In this document: in pieces, positions 17,867 to 26,861 of the stretch
Layout: every line of letters starts with the position of its first letter
Position numbering within the stretch: position 1 is the stretch's first letter
From: Pseudomonas subflava
GTDB taxonomy: Bacteria; Pseudomonadota; Gammaproteobacteria; Pseudomonadales; Pseudomonadaceae
Reading direction: 5' to 3'
Assembly: GCF_023823685.1 (NCBI RefSeq)
Contig: NZ_JAMXBF010000013.1
Location: 237,143 to 301,142 of the forward strand
DNA: 64,000 bases
Notes under the pieces: generated by a model
The model's input: only the letters and a program-made list of their open reading frames with translations
Databases searched by the model: none
What the model was told of the DNA's origin: nothing
Program-made: the position numbers and the translations under genes

Positions 17867-17942
17867 ACCTAAGCCCTTTTATATTATGAATCTTATTGAC
17901 GCGTGACGCTTGCAGCGCAGCGATGGCAGGAACCTTTGCATC

Positions 17943-19187
17943 ATGTACGAACTTTACGCCAAGACAAAAGAAAACTTAAGACTCGCCAGCCATGGCGGAT
18001 ACGACATTTGTAACCCAACCGCGGCATTGCTGGCGCATATTTTCTTCGATCACCGACCCGTTAGAAAGAAAATCCGCCGCGCTCTCAAGTTGATCACGCT
18101 CACTCCGCGGTACAGCTGCCGGGATACGTTAAAGGGGGACGCTTTTATCTGGCATTGCGACAGAGAGGATCAAGCGCAACTCGCACTGAGCATCGCCAAG
18201 GAAATTTCCCGGAAGAAAAAGCTAAACATCAACTTCCTCCCTGACATCAAGAAAGACTCCTGCAAGTCTTTGGATTGGAGAGCCATGGGTGCGGCACTGA
18301 GGATCACACTTCAGTGCAAACAATCACTACTCGAGCGCATTTATATCTTTTGCGCACTCTGCCACAGCATAAAACATGTAAAAGCTATAAAAGAGGCAAA
18401 AATACTCGACCGATTAACCTCCGTGGTAAGCTACAACAGCGCCAATATTCCGGAGTGCTTTCTAGTCAATATGTGCCGGCAGCGGGACATCAAGACCTAT
18501 TCACTACAGCACGGCCTCTATCACCGTTATCGCCATGAACGCCCTATCGACATCATTAATTATGACAACGTCACTGCGCAGGAACTGCTTGTTTGGAGTG
18601 ATTTCTGCCGTAACGAAATAATGGAATTTCATCGTGAGTTGGGCAGAACACCTGAATTCAATATAACCGTAGCCGGCTATATCAACTCTATCGAGCGTAG
18701 TGCACCTATCAGCAAGTCGCACCAATCCGACTTGACCCGAATCGTTTGCCTACTGCCTGGCAAGCGTTATGTGCAAGATTGTACTGCTCTACTTCATCTA
18801 CTGCGTGATCTACCGAGCGACTATGAACTCACGATTCGCCTGCACCCATTGCTGGCAGACAGTCGTGAAATCAGAGAAGCACTACCCCGCAATGCGATAC
18901 TGGATACCAACGAGACGCTGGCACAAACACTTACCCAGCAACGATACGATCTGGCAGTAGGCTTCAATACGACCAGCTTGTTCGAGGCGACGCTGTTCGA
19001 TATCCCCTGCGCGCTTTATCTCGCGCCCAGCCTGAATCTCGAGGTGGGGGATCTGCCCAACTTTTCCAATGTCGAGCAACTGATCGCGCTGGCTCAGCAC
19101 CCTGTCTCGACGCAGGCTCTCGCCGACTTTGTCTTGGGCGCGTCCATATTTCGTTATGCAGACATCATTGCTGCAGACGGCAATTAA
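17943..19187 (+). CDS. Putative GT-B-like surface polysaccharide transferase, AT-rich, family not recognised
   Basis: 414 aa from ATG 17943; a TTG at 17910 would add 11 residues. I cannot name the family. The middle contains IKTYSLQHGLYHRYRHE; a Q-H-G turn of this kind occurs in several capsule/LPS transferases with a GT-B-like fold. The C-terminal half has YELTIRLHPLLAD and LAVGFNTTSLFEATLFDIPCA, which looks like the nucleotide-sugar side with a T-S-x-x-x-E-A helix. Base composition is clearly lower in G+C than the surroundings, most obviously from 18,180 to 18,700, with codons such as AAA, ATA and TTA that the neighbours avoid. It is the only plus-strand gene between waaL's partner and the SMR-to-aceE distance, and overlaps its convergent neighbour by 4 nt. 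Probably acquired by horizontal transfer. Confidence 0.6.
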   Translation: MYELYAKTKENLRLASHGGYDICNPTAALLAHIFFDHRPVRKKIRRALKLITLTPRYSCRDTLKGDAFIWHCDREDQAQLALSIAKEISRKKKLNINFLPDIKKDSCKSLDWRAMGAALRITLQCKQSLLERIYIFCALCHSIKHVKAIKEAKILDRLTSVVSYNSANIPECFLVNMCRQRDIKTYSLQHGLYHRYRHERPIDIINYDNVTAQELLVWSDFCRNEIMEFHRELGRTPEFNITVAGYINSIERSAPISKSHQSDLTRIVCLLPGKRYVQDCTALLHLLRDLPSDYELTIRLHPLLADSREIREALPRNAILDTNETLAQTLTQQRYDLAVGFNTTSLFEATLFDIPCALYLAPSLNLEVGDLPNFSNVEQLIALAQHPVSTQALADFVLGASIFRYADIIAADGN

Positions 19188-20038
19188 CTCAGGAGGAACC
19201 TGAGCGCAAAACGCCACTGGGAGGGATATCGATACACGCCAGAGGCCTTGAGCCAGCGGAGACGCAGCGGCAGCGGCAGGCGCGCACGCCTGAGCAGGCG
19301 CAACCAGTAGCGCACGGCGAGAATTTCCTTACTACGGCCGTTTTTGATTGCTCCGCTCACGCCTGCCGGAAAAGGGAAAGGTGGGCTGGCCGCATAATCC
19401 AGCGCCTTTGAAGCCCAAGCCTCGCCGAAGCTGCCGAGGGAAAAATGCAGAAGATCGACGTCGTAGATCACCGCGACCTTAGCTGCCTGGGATACCCGCA
19501 GGCTGAAATCGACATCGTAGAAGTGAAAGCCCTTGCGGGCCTCATCGAAGCGAACCGCGGACCAGACAGAGCGCCGGACGAGCATCCATACGCCATCGAT
19601 CGCCACGACGGGAATACTGCTCGCGTCCGCAAGGGCTTCTGGCTTGCAGAATCCCGTCACCGCAGCTTCGCGGCTCGAGCCGTGAAGGATGTTGATGCAG
19701 ATATCGCGCTTATCGCCACAGTGCCAGCCGGACGGCACTTTCGCCTTGTATCGGCTCCCCGCGAGACCGACCAGCCCGAGATCCGCATCGGCAGTGAAAT
19801 GAGCGAGCGCTCGCACGCCCCAACCCTCACTCAAAAATTCGACATCCTCGTGCACGAAGCAGATGAAGTCGTAGCTCGCACTCGATGCACCTTCGTTATA
19901 CACCTCGCACAGCCCGCGCCCCTCGACTCTGTTGTCTATGGCGATAAGCTCGTGTTCGACGCCGATAGTCGAGGCGATATTGGCAGCGACGGCCTGCAGG
20001 CGCTCGGGTTGCACGCTGCATATGACGATTGATATCAA
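19184..20038 (-). CDS. Family 2-like glycosyltransferase
   Basis: 284 aa. The N-terminus ISIVICSVQPERLQAVAANI is a variant GT-A start; IAIDNRVEGRGLCEVYNEGA and DFICFVHEDVEFLSEGWG follow, where H-E-D-V replaces the classical D-x-D. AIDGVWMLVRRSVWSAVRFDE and FHFYDVDFSLRVSQ form the acceptor/metal part. No membrane segment. It appears to be the last gene of the minus-strand operon that begins with the carbamoyltransferase, 28 nt after the preceding gene. Predicted to add a sugar to the outer core; specificity unknown. Confidence 0.8.
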   Translation of the reverse strand: MISIVICSVQPERLQAVAANIASTIGVEHELIAIDNRVEGRGLCEVYNEGASSASYDFICFVHEDVEFLSEGWGVRALAHFTADADLGLVGLAGSRYKAKVPSGWHCGDKRDICINILHGSSREAAVTGFCKPEALADASSIPVVAIDGVWMLVRRSVWSAVRFDEARKGFHFYDVDFSLRVSQAAKVAVIYDVDLLHFSLGSFGEAWASKALDYAASPPFPFPAGVSGAIKNGRSKEILAVRYWLRLLRRARLPLPLRLRWLKASGVYRYPSQWRFALRFLLS

Positions 20039-20066
20039 GCAGAGCCTCGTAAAGCGCGATGAACGA

Positions 20067-20855
20067 TCATTTGATTTTCTTCAAACCCAAATAATAGAGC
20101 GGAAATTTCAGGTAGAGCTTGAGGCGCTTACGCAGCAAATAGCTCCAGCTTCTTCCTTTCCACTTTTCTTCAAATATGTATTTGGCGCGCTTTGTCATCA
20201 GCCACTGCCTGGCGGAAGTGTGGGTTGCCAATGTTCGGCTGTCGAGATGGTCGACGACGGCCGTTGACACCAACGCATGTTTGAGACCGTGGGATTGAAG
20301 CGTCAGCGCATAATCATCATCGGCGTACCAGAAATAGAATCGCTCATCCAACTTACCGATGACATCCAGCAAGCTGCGTCGGAAAACGAGGCACCAACCG
20401 GATATTTCCTTCAGGACTCCATAGCCATAATAAAGCCCGCTATTCAGCGGGAAGCCACTGGGGGGATGGTGCCGGGAGCAGACTGGGCTCGCACTGACCA
20501 ACTGCCGGTCTTCCGCAAACGCCTTGAGCAGACTCGACGCCCATCCCGGATGAAATTCCAGATCGTTATTGCAGATCGCCACAAAAGCACCGTTACCCGC
20601 GGCGATGCCTCGATTCATATAACGGTGGTAATTGAAGGGAGGCGGTAAATAAAGCGTCTCGACGCGCTCGAAGTCGTAGACCGGCGATGCATGGTTGGAC
20701 TCGATGACCTTGACCCGAAACTCGATCGCAGCAGGATCTTCCGAAGCCAGAAGCGTGCGCAGACAGTGTTCCGTCATGCGTCGAAGCTCGTCATTCTTGG
20801 CGAAACTCAGGATGACCACGTCCATGACAGCCGGGCTGCTCTGCGAATCAAGCAT
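20067..20855 (-). CDS. Family 2 glycosyltransferase
   Basis: 262 aa. ATG 20855 is preferred because GGAG sits 9-10 nt before it and it overlaps the upstream stop by 8 nt; a start at 20873 has no site. The GT-A fold is indicated by MDVVILSFAKNDELRRMTEH, NYHRYMNRGIAAGNGAFV and AICNNDLEFHPGWASSLL (N-N-D-L in place of D-x-D, common in rhamnosyltransferase-like GT2 proteins), then GWCLVFRRSLLDVIGKLDE and FYFWYADDDYALTLQ. The basic tail LRKRLKLYLKFPLYYLGLK may bind the membrane. Same operon as its neighbours. Confidence 0.83.
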   Translation of the reverse strand: MLDSQSSPAVMDVVILSFAKNDELRRMTEHCLRTLLASEDPAAIEFRVKVIESNHASPVYDFERVETLYLPPPFNYHRYMNRGIAAGNGAFVAICNNDLEFHPGWASSLLKAFAEDRQLVSASPVCSRHHPPSGFPLNSGLYYGYGVLKEISGWCLVFRRSLLDVIGKLDERFYFWYADDDYALTLQSHGLKHALVSTAVVDHLDSRTLATHTSARQWLMTKRAKYIFEEKWKGRSWSYLLRKRLKLYLKFPLYYLGLKKIK

Positions 20856-21759
20856 GGCGTTTCTCCACGGCATTGCTCTTCTTCAACAGCAAGTGCCTTA
20901 TCCGTTTCAATAGCTGCTTGTCCCAATACTTGAAAGGCACCTGACGCAGCAGGCCCCACGCATAGGGCTTGTCGTCGGTGACCGCCATCCGCAGCGCCTT
21001 GGTAATCAGCCTGGCCTTGGCCGAACCGTAGGCCGGATGTTCCCGATAGGCCTGGATGACCTGCAGACCGTAGTCGTATTCGGACTTGTAGTTCTTGGAC
21101 AAGCTGTTGGCATGCTTGCGGTAGAGCGTTACGACATCGGGAAGGATATCGACGAAGTAGCCCGCCTGCGCCACCTTCAAGGTCATCTGGAAATCCTGCA
21201 CCTTAATGGTGGCGTCATAGCCTCCCACCGCGACCATCGCGTCGCGTCGATAAACCGCGATATTGCCGCCAACCACCAGGGCAGCCGCCAAGGCCTGAGC
21301 GAAATCGTAGCGCCGAACGCCCCGCTGCTTGTCCTTTTTGGGCAGCACAGCGCCCTGCTCGTCTATACGAATCGCAACGCCCCCGAGGCAGCCCACCTCC
21401 GGATGTTCGCTCAGGTAGGCGGCCTGCAGCGCCAGCCGACCCGCCGGCATCACATCATCGGCATCGAATGTCGCGACAAACACGCCTTGCGCCAGTGCGA
21501 GCCCGGCATTCAGCGCGGCACTGACGCCCTGGTTCGCCTGCCTGACGAAGTGCAGGCGACGCACCCTGCTCGAACCTTGACAGGCCTGCAAGGTGTGCTC
21601 GATGACCTGCACGCTCTCGTCCGTAGAGCCGTCGTCGACGACGATCAGCTCGAAGTTCGGATAGTCCTGCTCCAGCACGCTACGCAAGGCTTCCCCTACA
21701 TACGAGGCGTAGTTGTAGCAAGGTACGAGGACCGAAATAAGCGGCTCGTGGGCATTCAT
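20848..21759 (-). CDS. Family 2 glycosyltransferase, paralogue of the 12238-13098 gene
   Basis: 303 aa from ATG 21759, which overlaps the upstream stop (ATGA). GT2 signature: ISVLVPCYNYASYVGEALR, LIVVDDGSTDES, NQGVSAALNAGLALAQG and ATFDADDVMPAGRL. The region GYFVDILPDVVTLYRKHANS and the tail LLRQVPFKYWDKQLLKR match the GT2 protein on the other side of msbA, so they derive from one ancestor. The tail is strongly basic. Sits between a DUF6625-like gene and another GT2 gene. Donor and acceptor unknown. Confidence 0.88.
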   Translation of the reverse strand: MNAHEPLISVLVPCYNYASYVGEALRSVLEQDYPNFELIVVDDGSTDESVQVIEHTLQACQGSSRVRRLHFVRQANQGVSAALNAGLALAQGVFVATFDADDVMPAGRLALQAAYLSEHPEVGCLGGVAIRIDEQGAVLPKKDKQRGVRRYDFAQALAAALVVGGNIAVYRRDAMVAVGGYDATIKVQDFQMTLKVAQAGYFVDILPDVVTLYRKHANSLSKNYKSEYDYGLQVIQAYREHPAYGSAKARLITKALRMAVTDDKPYAWGLLRQVPFKYWDKQLLKRIRHLLLKKSNAVEKRHA

Positions 21760-22664
21760 TGAACCCTCTCCTCGACCGGCAACGCTCGCCAACCTTGCGG
21801 GCCAATCTGCCAGGCGTCCGCCTTGGGCAGGCCCGGCGGCCCGAGCAGAACATCTGGCGATACGCCCTTCCAGGCACTGTTCTTCCAGACCATGAAATGC
21901 AGATAAGGAAGCTCGGTGCCCCCTTGCTCACTGTTGGTCAGGCGACCCTCTCGAAAGAACCAGGTTTCGGGCACCACTCGGCGCCCGTCCTCGTGCAGGG
22001 TGTAGGTGCTGTGGGCTTCCATGAACTCGCTTTGCCGGTTCCAGGTGTTGAAGCGGGCCGCGAAGCGCTGCAAGGGCTCGGGCCAGTTCTTGTGACGGAT
22101 GAAGATACGGCTGAAGGCGCCCTCGTCCAGTGCCTGATGAGCCTGATCCTCGTAGCGTTGCTGCCAGCGCGGAATGCGGCGAAACGCATTGATCATGCGC
22201 GGCGTGTTACGCAGCAGGCAGAGGTGCCCGGAAATTCGACGCTGATGGGTGGCGAACAGATCCTTGCGACTTAGGCGATCCGCCGTGAAGTACCGACGAA
22301 GATCCCCGTAAACGACATCGATATCGCCGAACGCCCAAAAATCGTATCCCGCCAGCGCGTCGGCATGCACTGCCCCTAAAGCAGGCTTGATGTCGCACAG
22401 CTTGTAGGGGTCACGAGGCCGGAAGTCGATGCCCAGGCGCGCAGAGACCAACTCGCAGTACTCGTCGAAGCCGATGCGGGTGAATTGCACATTGCCGGGC
22501 GCGTCATCGGGGATGGGGCAGTCGGTGAACAAGAGCCAGTCGATGCTGGGGTTGCGGCGACAGCTCTCCAGAAAGAATTCGAACCAGAACGGCCAGCGGC
22601 CGAAATAGGGGATGAGGAAGCGGATGCTGGGGGCGCCGCCTTCCTGAGCGTGTTGCTCCTTCAT
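21756..22664 (-). CDS. DUF6625-type putative glycosyltransferase
   Basis: 302 aa. Resembles the DUF6625 group found in LPS and capsule loci. Visible features: IRFLIPYFGRWPFWFEFFLE at the N-terminus, WLLFTDCPIPDDAP, and YKLCDIKPALGAVHADALAGYDFWAFGDIDVVYGDLRRYF, where D-I-D looks like the metal-binding D-x-D of a GT-A transferase. No signal peptide or membrane segment. Both ends overlap neighbours by ATGA, so it belongs to the operon. A glycosyltransferase role is inferred from the D-x-D and the context; no biochemical role is known to me. Confidence 0.7.
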   Translation of the reverse strand: MKEQHAQEGGAPSIRFLIPYFGRWPFWFEFFLESCRRNPSIDWLLFTDCPIPDDAPGNVQFTRIGFDEYCELVSARLGIDFRPRDPYKLCDIKPALGAVHADALAGYDFWAFGDIDVVYGDLRRYFTADRLSRKDLFATHQRRISGHLCLLRNTPRMINAFRRIPRWQQRYEDQAHQALDEGAFSRIFIRHKNWPEPLQRFAARFNTWNRQSEFMEAHSTYTLHEDGRRVVPETWFFREGRLTNSEQGGTELPYLHFMVWKNSAWKGVSPDVLLGPPGLPKADAWQIGPQGWRALPVEERVQ

Positions 22665-23809
22665 TCACAAAATCCAGATTGATCCATGAGTTTCTTCACG
22701 GCCGGTAGCGCCCAAAACTGCTGCCTGACCGCCCTATCTGAAAAGTGCTCCGTCAGACGCTGCCGCATCGCCTGGCGGATCTCTCGAGCCCCCTCGGGCG
22801 AGAGCCGCGAAAGCTCGATCAGGCATTCGGCCAGCTTATCGGGGCGCCCCAGCGGGAACAGCGAACCGACGCCTTCGGCCACTTCGCGACCACCACCACA
22901 GCTCGTGCAGATGACCGGGACCCCTGCCACCATCGCCTCGAGCAGCACCATGCCGAATGGTTCATGATCCGAACTCAGGGCGAACGCATCGAAGGCGCGG
23001 AAGTATCTGCGAACGTCAGGAACCTGCCCGAGAAACACCGTGCGTTCTTCAATCGAGAGATCGGCAACCAGGCTTTTCAGCGTCTTTTCCAGGCGCCCTC
23101 TGCCGGCTATCGCCAGTACGCTGTTCGCAGGCAGGCTCGGCAAGGCCGCGGCGAATCCCCTGATCAACGTTGCCTGATCCTTGTCAGGATGCAGCCGCCC
23201 TACGTTGCCGACGACCCAGGCATCCTCGGGCAGGCCCAGCGCGAGACGCGCTTCCCGCCGCTCGACCAGATGCATCTCGGCGCCTGCCACATCGAGCCTG
23301 TTGTAGAGGGTGGCAACTCGGTCGATCAGCCAGCCGGGCAGGCAGGTTCGGATGTCGTCACGCACCGCATTGGAGACGCCGAGCAGCGTCAGCCGCTGGC
23401 GGAACAGGCGGGCGAATATCTGGCGGACACGTCGACGATACACCCCGAAGGCATGGTTCACGGCGATGACCGGCAGCCCCGTGGCCAGACAGGCCACATA
23501 GGTAGGCTTGAAACGGTGCGCGATGCACAGTGTGAAGCTGCGCGAGCGGGACAGACGCCGGATGTCGCGAATGGCCCGCAGCTTGAGACCGCGCATATCG
23601 CGCGAGTCGTAGCCGAGAAAAACCACCTCATCGGACGCCGAACCTTTTTCGACCACGGCATCGGCGCGCCCAGTCAGGTACACGGTTAGCACCTTGTACG
23701 GCGTGCCGGAAAACAGACTGGCATATTGGCGAGCGCAGTCCAGAAACGGCCCGTCATAGCCATGACAAATCTGCAGAATCCAGGACTGCGTGATATTGCT
23801 AGCGCTCAT
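22661..23809 (-). CDS. Family 4 glycosyltransferase, paralogue of the 13091-14227 gene
   Basis: 382 aa, GT-B. Donor-site features: VVGNVGRLHPDKDQATLIRG, LAIAGRGRLEKTL, VFLGQVPDVRRYF, and the E-x7-E pair in SSDHEPFGMVLLEAMVAGVP. The acceptor half contains FTLCIAHRFKPTYVACLATG and LLGVSNAVRDDIR, closely matching the other GT4 gene. Located near the carbamoyltransferase like P. aeruginosa wapH, and could be its counterpart, though the two are not adjacent here. Coupled to the next gene by ATGA. Confidence 0.86.
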   Translation of the reverse strand: MSASNITQSWILQICHGYDGPFLDCARQYASLFSGTPYKVLTVYLTGRADAVVEKGSASDEVVFLGYDSRDMRGLKLRAIRDIRRLSRSRSFTLCIAHRFKPTYVACLATGLPVIAVNHAFGVYRRRVRQIFARLFRQRLTLLGVSNAVRDDIRTCLPGWLIDRVATLYNRLDVAGAEMHLVERREARLALGLPEDAWVVGNVGRLHPDKDQATLIRGFAAALPSLPANSVLAIAGRGRLEKTLKSLVADLSIEERTVFLGQVPDVRRYFRAFDAFALSSDHEPFGMVLLEAMVAGVPVICTSCGGGREVAEGVGSLFPLGRPDKLAECLIELSRLSPEGAREIRQAMRQRLTEHFSDRAVRQQFWALPAVKKLMDQSGFCE

Positions 23810-23846
23810 TGTTGGTCTGCGTTGCTAGCGTTCATGGAAGAAGACT

Positions 23847-24950
23847 CTACTGCTGATGGGAGTGGCTGACGGCTGCGACTGTTAGGGTGGCGGCCACCCT
23901 GTGATTCCTCGCGAGCTGCGCCATCGCTCCGAACATCTCAGCGGCTTTCTCCCTGCTTTCCCTAAGAAAGCGCTCAATACCGGCGAGTTCAGCTTCGCTG
24001 AAGGCCATGCCAGCACTGCCGGACAGCGCCCGCTCGTAGGAAGGCTGCAGGCGGCCAGCCAGCCCGGCCTGCGCCAGCAGCGCCTCGATCTTGTGGGTAT
24101 TGGAAGGCAGGGCAAAAAAAGGCGTGCCGGTCACCAAACACAGGGTTACCAGATGGAAACGACCGGTAATCACACCCTCCGAGCGCCCCAGCAGTGCCAG
24201 GAAACGGTCGGTCGACAACACGGAATAACGCCAGCGCAGCCTGTCGATCAGAGATTTCGGCAGGTCGGCGGGATAGCGGTAGAAATAGCTCGCGACGATC
24301 CGCTTGTAGGATTTGAGGCGTTTGCGCAGGCTGCGCATCAGATAGAAGTCGAAACCTCTACCCATCTGCAGGGGCGCCACGGTACGAATGCTGACGTAGC
24401 GCAGCTCTGGGTTCGCAAGCTTGGCTTGCCAGGCCTCGCGCAACCGCTCGACGATGACACTACCGTTGACCAGCACTCCCCGACGCGACCGCCCTGCCGG
24501 CGTGTGCTCGTAGGAAAGAGTCAGATCGGGCACGACCTGCGCGGCGACCCCTACTTCGGCCAATGCCGCCTGGCTCATCGTGTCGCGCATGTACAAGGCG
24601 GTAAAGCACGGCGCGTCTGCGTTCAGCTTGACGTTGTTCTGCCAGACCGAATTGATCAGAAAGCAGGGGACGCCCTTTTCCTGGCAGTAGCGGGCCAGGG
24701 CGCCGTAACGCAGCGCCAGCGGAGCATCGTCGTGCATCGTGCCTTCACCATTGACGATGCAGAGATCGGCGGCCTGGATATCCCGCTGCAAGTCCGGGTC
24801 CGTCTGCCAATCGTGATACATCGGACATGCACGCTGGATATCGATGCCCGCGCGCTCGGCCAGCGTGAATATCTGCCGCATCACCAGCTGGCAGCCGTGA
24901 TGCCCTTCCGAAGAAGTGTCGTTGAACAGAATCGCCTTCAGTCGGGCCAT
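23847..24950 (-). CDS. Polysaccharide pyruvyl transferase family protein
   Basis: 367 aa, PF04230-type, GT-B-like fold. Features: FNDTSSEGHHGCQLVMRQIF at the N-terminus (a glycine-rich turn for the donor), LCIVNGEGTMHDD, and the family's C-terminal signature GVITGRFHLVTLCLVTGTPF with ALPSNTHKIEALLAQ. Family members transfer pyruvate ketals from phosphoenolpyruvate to sugars, but many homologues have not been tested. It starts 3 nt after the carbamoyltransferase ends and so belongs to the same transcript. Predicted product: a pyruvylated core or outer-core sugar, as an inference. Confidence 0.82.
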   Translation of the reverse strand: MARLKAILFNDTSSEGHHGCQLVMRQIFTLAERAGIDIQRACPMYHDWQTDPDLQRDIQAADLCIVNGEGTMHDDAPLALRYGALARYCQEKGVPCFLINSVWQNNVKLNADAPCFTALYMRDTMSQAALAEVGVAAQVVPDLTLSYEHTPAGRSRRGVLVNGSVIVERLREAWQAKLANPELRYVSIRTVAPLQMGRGFDFYLMRSLRKRLKSYKRIVASYFYRYPADLPKSLIDRLRWRYSVLSTDRFLALLGRSEGVITGRFHLVTLCLVTGTPFFALPSNTHKIEALLAQAGLAGRLQPSYERALSGSAGMAFSEAELAGIERFLRESREKAAEMFGAMAQLARNHRVAATLTVAAVSHSHQQ

Positions 24951-24953
24951 CGG

Positions 24954-26723
24954 CTATTGCGCTGCTTCAACGGCGACTGCGGTATGGCCGGCCTGGTCCT
25001 TGATCACCAGGATGTCTTCCATGATCAGGTACTGCAGATCCGAGCCATAGAACATGTCCAGCGCGTCGGTCGGCGAGCAGATCATCGGTTCGCCGCGGCG
25101 GTTGAGCGAGGTGTTCAGCGACACGCCGTTGCCGGTCAGCTTCTCCAGTTCGAGCATCAGGTCGTACCAGCGCGGGTTGAAGCGGCGCTCCAGTACCTGG
25201 GCGCGGGAGGTGCCGTCTTCGTGCACCACTTCGCCGACACGTTCCTTCCACCCCTCGTTGACCTCGAAGGTGAAAGTCATGAACGGGCTCGGATGGTCGA
25301 CCTTGAGCATCTGCGCCGCGACGGTGTCGAGCATTGATGGGCAGAAGGGTCTCCAGCGCTCGCGGAACTTGATCTGCTCGTTGATGCGGTCGGCCACGCC
25401 CGGCACGCTCGGGCAGCCGATGATCGAACGGCCGCCGAGGGCGCGCGGACCGAACTCCATGCGACCCTGGAACCAGGCCACCGGGTTGCCGTCGACCATG
25501 ATCTTGGCGATCCGCTCGGGCACGTCGTCGACCTTCTGCCAGACGGGTTTGTTCGGGTGGCGGGCGCAGGCGGCGATCACGTCCTCGTTGGAGTAGGACG
25601 GGCCGAGGTAGACGTGCTCCATCTTCTCCACCGGCACGCCGCGCTGGTGCGAGACATAGGCGGCGGCGCCGACCGAGGTACCGGCGTCGCCGGAGGCGGG
25701 CTGCACGAACAGCTCCTTCACGTCGTCGCGGGCGATGATCTTCTGGTTCAGCTTGACGTTCAGCGCGCAGCCGCCGGCGAAGGCGATCTTGCCGGTCTCC
25801 TTGAGGATGTCGCCGAGGTAATACTCCATCATCTCCAGCGCCAGCTTCTCGAACAGCGCCTGCATGCTGGCGGCGTAGTGGATGTAGGGGTCGTCGGCGA
25901 TGTCGCCCTGGCGCTTCGGCCCCAGCCACTCGATCAGCTTGGGCGAGAAGTAATAGCCCTTGCCGTTTTCCTTATAGCGACGGAAGCCGATGACGTTGGC
26001 GTAGTCGGTGTTGATGATCAGCTCGCCGTTCTCGAATTTGGCCAGGCGAGAGAAATCGTATTTGGCCGCGTCACCGTAGGGCGCCATGCCCATGACCTTG
26101 AACTCGCCGTCGAGCATCTCGAAGCCGAGGAATTCGGTGATCGCGCCATACAGGCCGCCGAGCGAATCCGGGTCGTAGAACTCCTTGATCTTGTGGATCT
26201 TGCCGTTCTCGCCGTAGCCGAAAAAGGTGGTGGCGTACTCGCCCTTGCCGTCGATGCCGAGGATCGCGGTCTTTTCCTTGAAGCCCGAGCAGTGGTAGGC
26301 GCTGGAGGCGTGGGCCAGGTGGTGCTCGACCGGCTCGATCTTGACCTTCTTCAGGTCAAAGCCCAGCTGCTCCAGACACCACTGGATCTTCTTGTGGTAG
26401 CGCTTGTAGCGGCGGTTGCCCATCAGGATCGCGTCGAGCGAACGGTCCGGGGCGTACCAGTAGCGCTTGGCGTAGTGCCAGCGGGCCTTGCCGAACAGGC
26501 TGATCGGGGCGAAGGGAATGGCCACGACGTCGACGTCGGAAGGCTTGATCCCGGCCTGTTCCAGGCAGAACTTGGCGGACTCGTAGGGCATGCGGTTCTT
26601 CGCATGCTTGTCGCGCACGAAGCGCTCTTCCTCGACCGCCGCGATCAACTTGCCGTCGATGTACAGGGCGGCGGACGGGTCATGGCTGAGTGCGCCGGAC
26701 AGGCCGAGAATGGTCAATGCCAC
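24954..26723 (-). CDS. wapO: LPS core carbamoyltransferase (NodU/CmcH family)
   Basis: 589 aa. Transfers a carbamoyl group from carbamoyl phosphate via an adenylated intermediate; in P. aeruginosa the equivalent enzyme O-carbamoylates the inner-core heptose. Residues 1-~350 form the ASKHA-like part: ILGLSGALSHDPSAALYIDG, VEEERFVRDKHAKNR, VEHHLAHASSAYHCSGF with the metal-binding histidines, ILGIDGKGEYATTF, and FAGGCALNVKLNQKI. Residues ~400-589 are the C-terminal carbamoyltransferase domain with QGRMEFGPRALGGRSI and FRERWRPFCPS. First gene of the outer-core operon; a TATAAT lies about 85 bp upstream. Codon use matches the core genome. Confidence 0.93.
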   Translation of the reverse strand: MALTILGLSGALSHDPSAALYIDGKLIAAVEEERFVRDKHAKNRMPYESAKFCLEQAGIKPSDVDVVAIPFAPISLFGKARWHYAKRYWYAPDRSLDAILMGNRRYKRYHKKIQWCLEQLGFDLKKVKIEPVEHHLAHASSAYHCSGFKEKTAILGIDGKGEYATTFFGYGENGKIHKIKEFYDPDSLGGLYGAITEFLGFEMLDGEFKVMGMAPYGDAAKYDFSRLAKFENGELIINTDYANVIGFRRYKENGKGYYFSPKLIEWLGPKRQGDIADDPYIHYAASMQALFEKLALEMMEYYLGDILKETGKIAFAGGCALNVKLNQKIIARDDVKELFVQPASGDAGTSVGAAAYVSHQRGVPVEKMEHVYLGPSYSNEDVIAACARHPNKPVWQKVDDVPERIAKIMVDGNPVAWFQGRMEFGPRALGGRSIIGCPSVPGVADRINEQIKFRERWRPFCPSMLDTVAAQMLKVDHPSPFMTFTFEVNEGWKERVGEVVHEDGTSRAQVLERRFNPRWYDLMLELEKLTGNGVSLNTSLNRRGEPMICSPTDALDMFYGSDLQYLIMEDILVIKDQAGHTAVAVEAAQ

Positions 26724-26806
26724 GGGAAAAGCCTCTTACAGCTACGGGCGGGCTGGGCCGCCGGGAAAGTGGAGGGGCGAACGGTTTCGCCCACGCAAAG
26801 GCGGGG

Positions 26807-26812
26807 ATTATA
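26807..26812 (-). promoter_or_regulatory. Candidate -10 box of the carbamoyltransferase operon
   Basis: Perfect TATAAT on the minus strand, in the 138-bp gap between the two-kinase gene and the carbamoyltransferase gene. It would give a leader of about 75 nt. No convincing -35 is visible, so it is only a candidate. Confidence 0.35.
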
Positions 26813-26861
26813 ACGACAGACTCCGGCCGCGGGTATCGCCGGTGCCGACCGCGCGGTCGCG

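Noticed and set aside
10318..24950. Genomic island with an integrase or transposon in the LPS block
   Set aside because: I find no transposase, integrase, tRNA end or direct-repeat boundaries; the block looks like gene exchange by homologous flanks.
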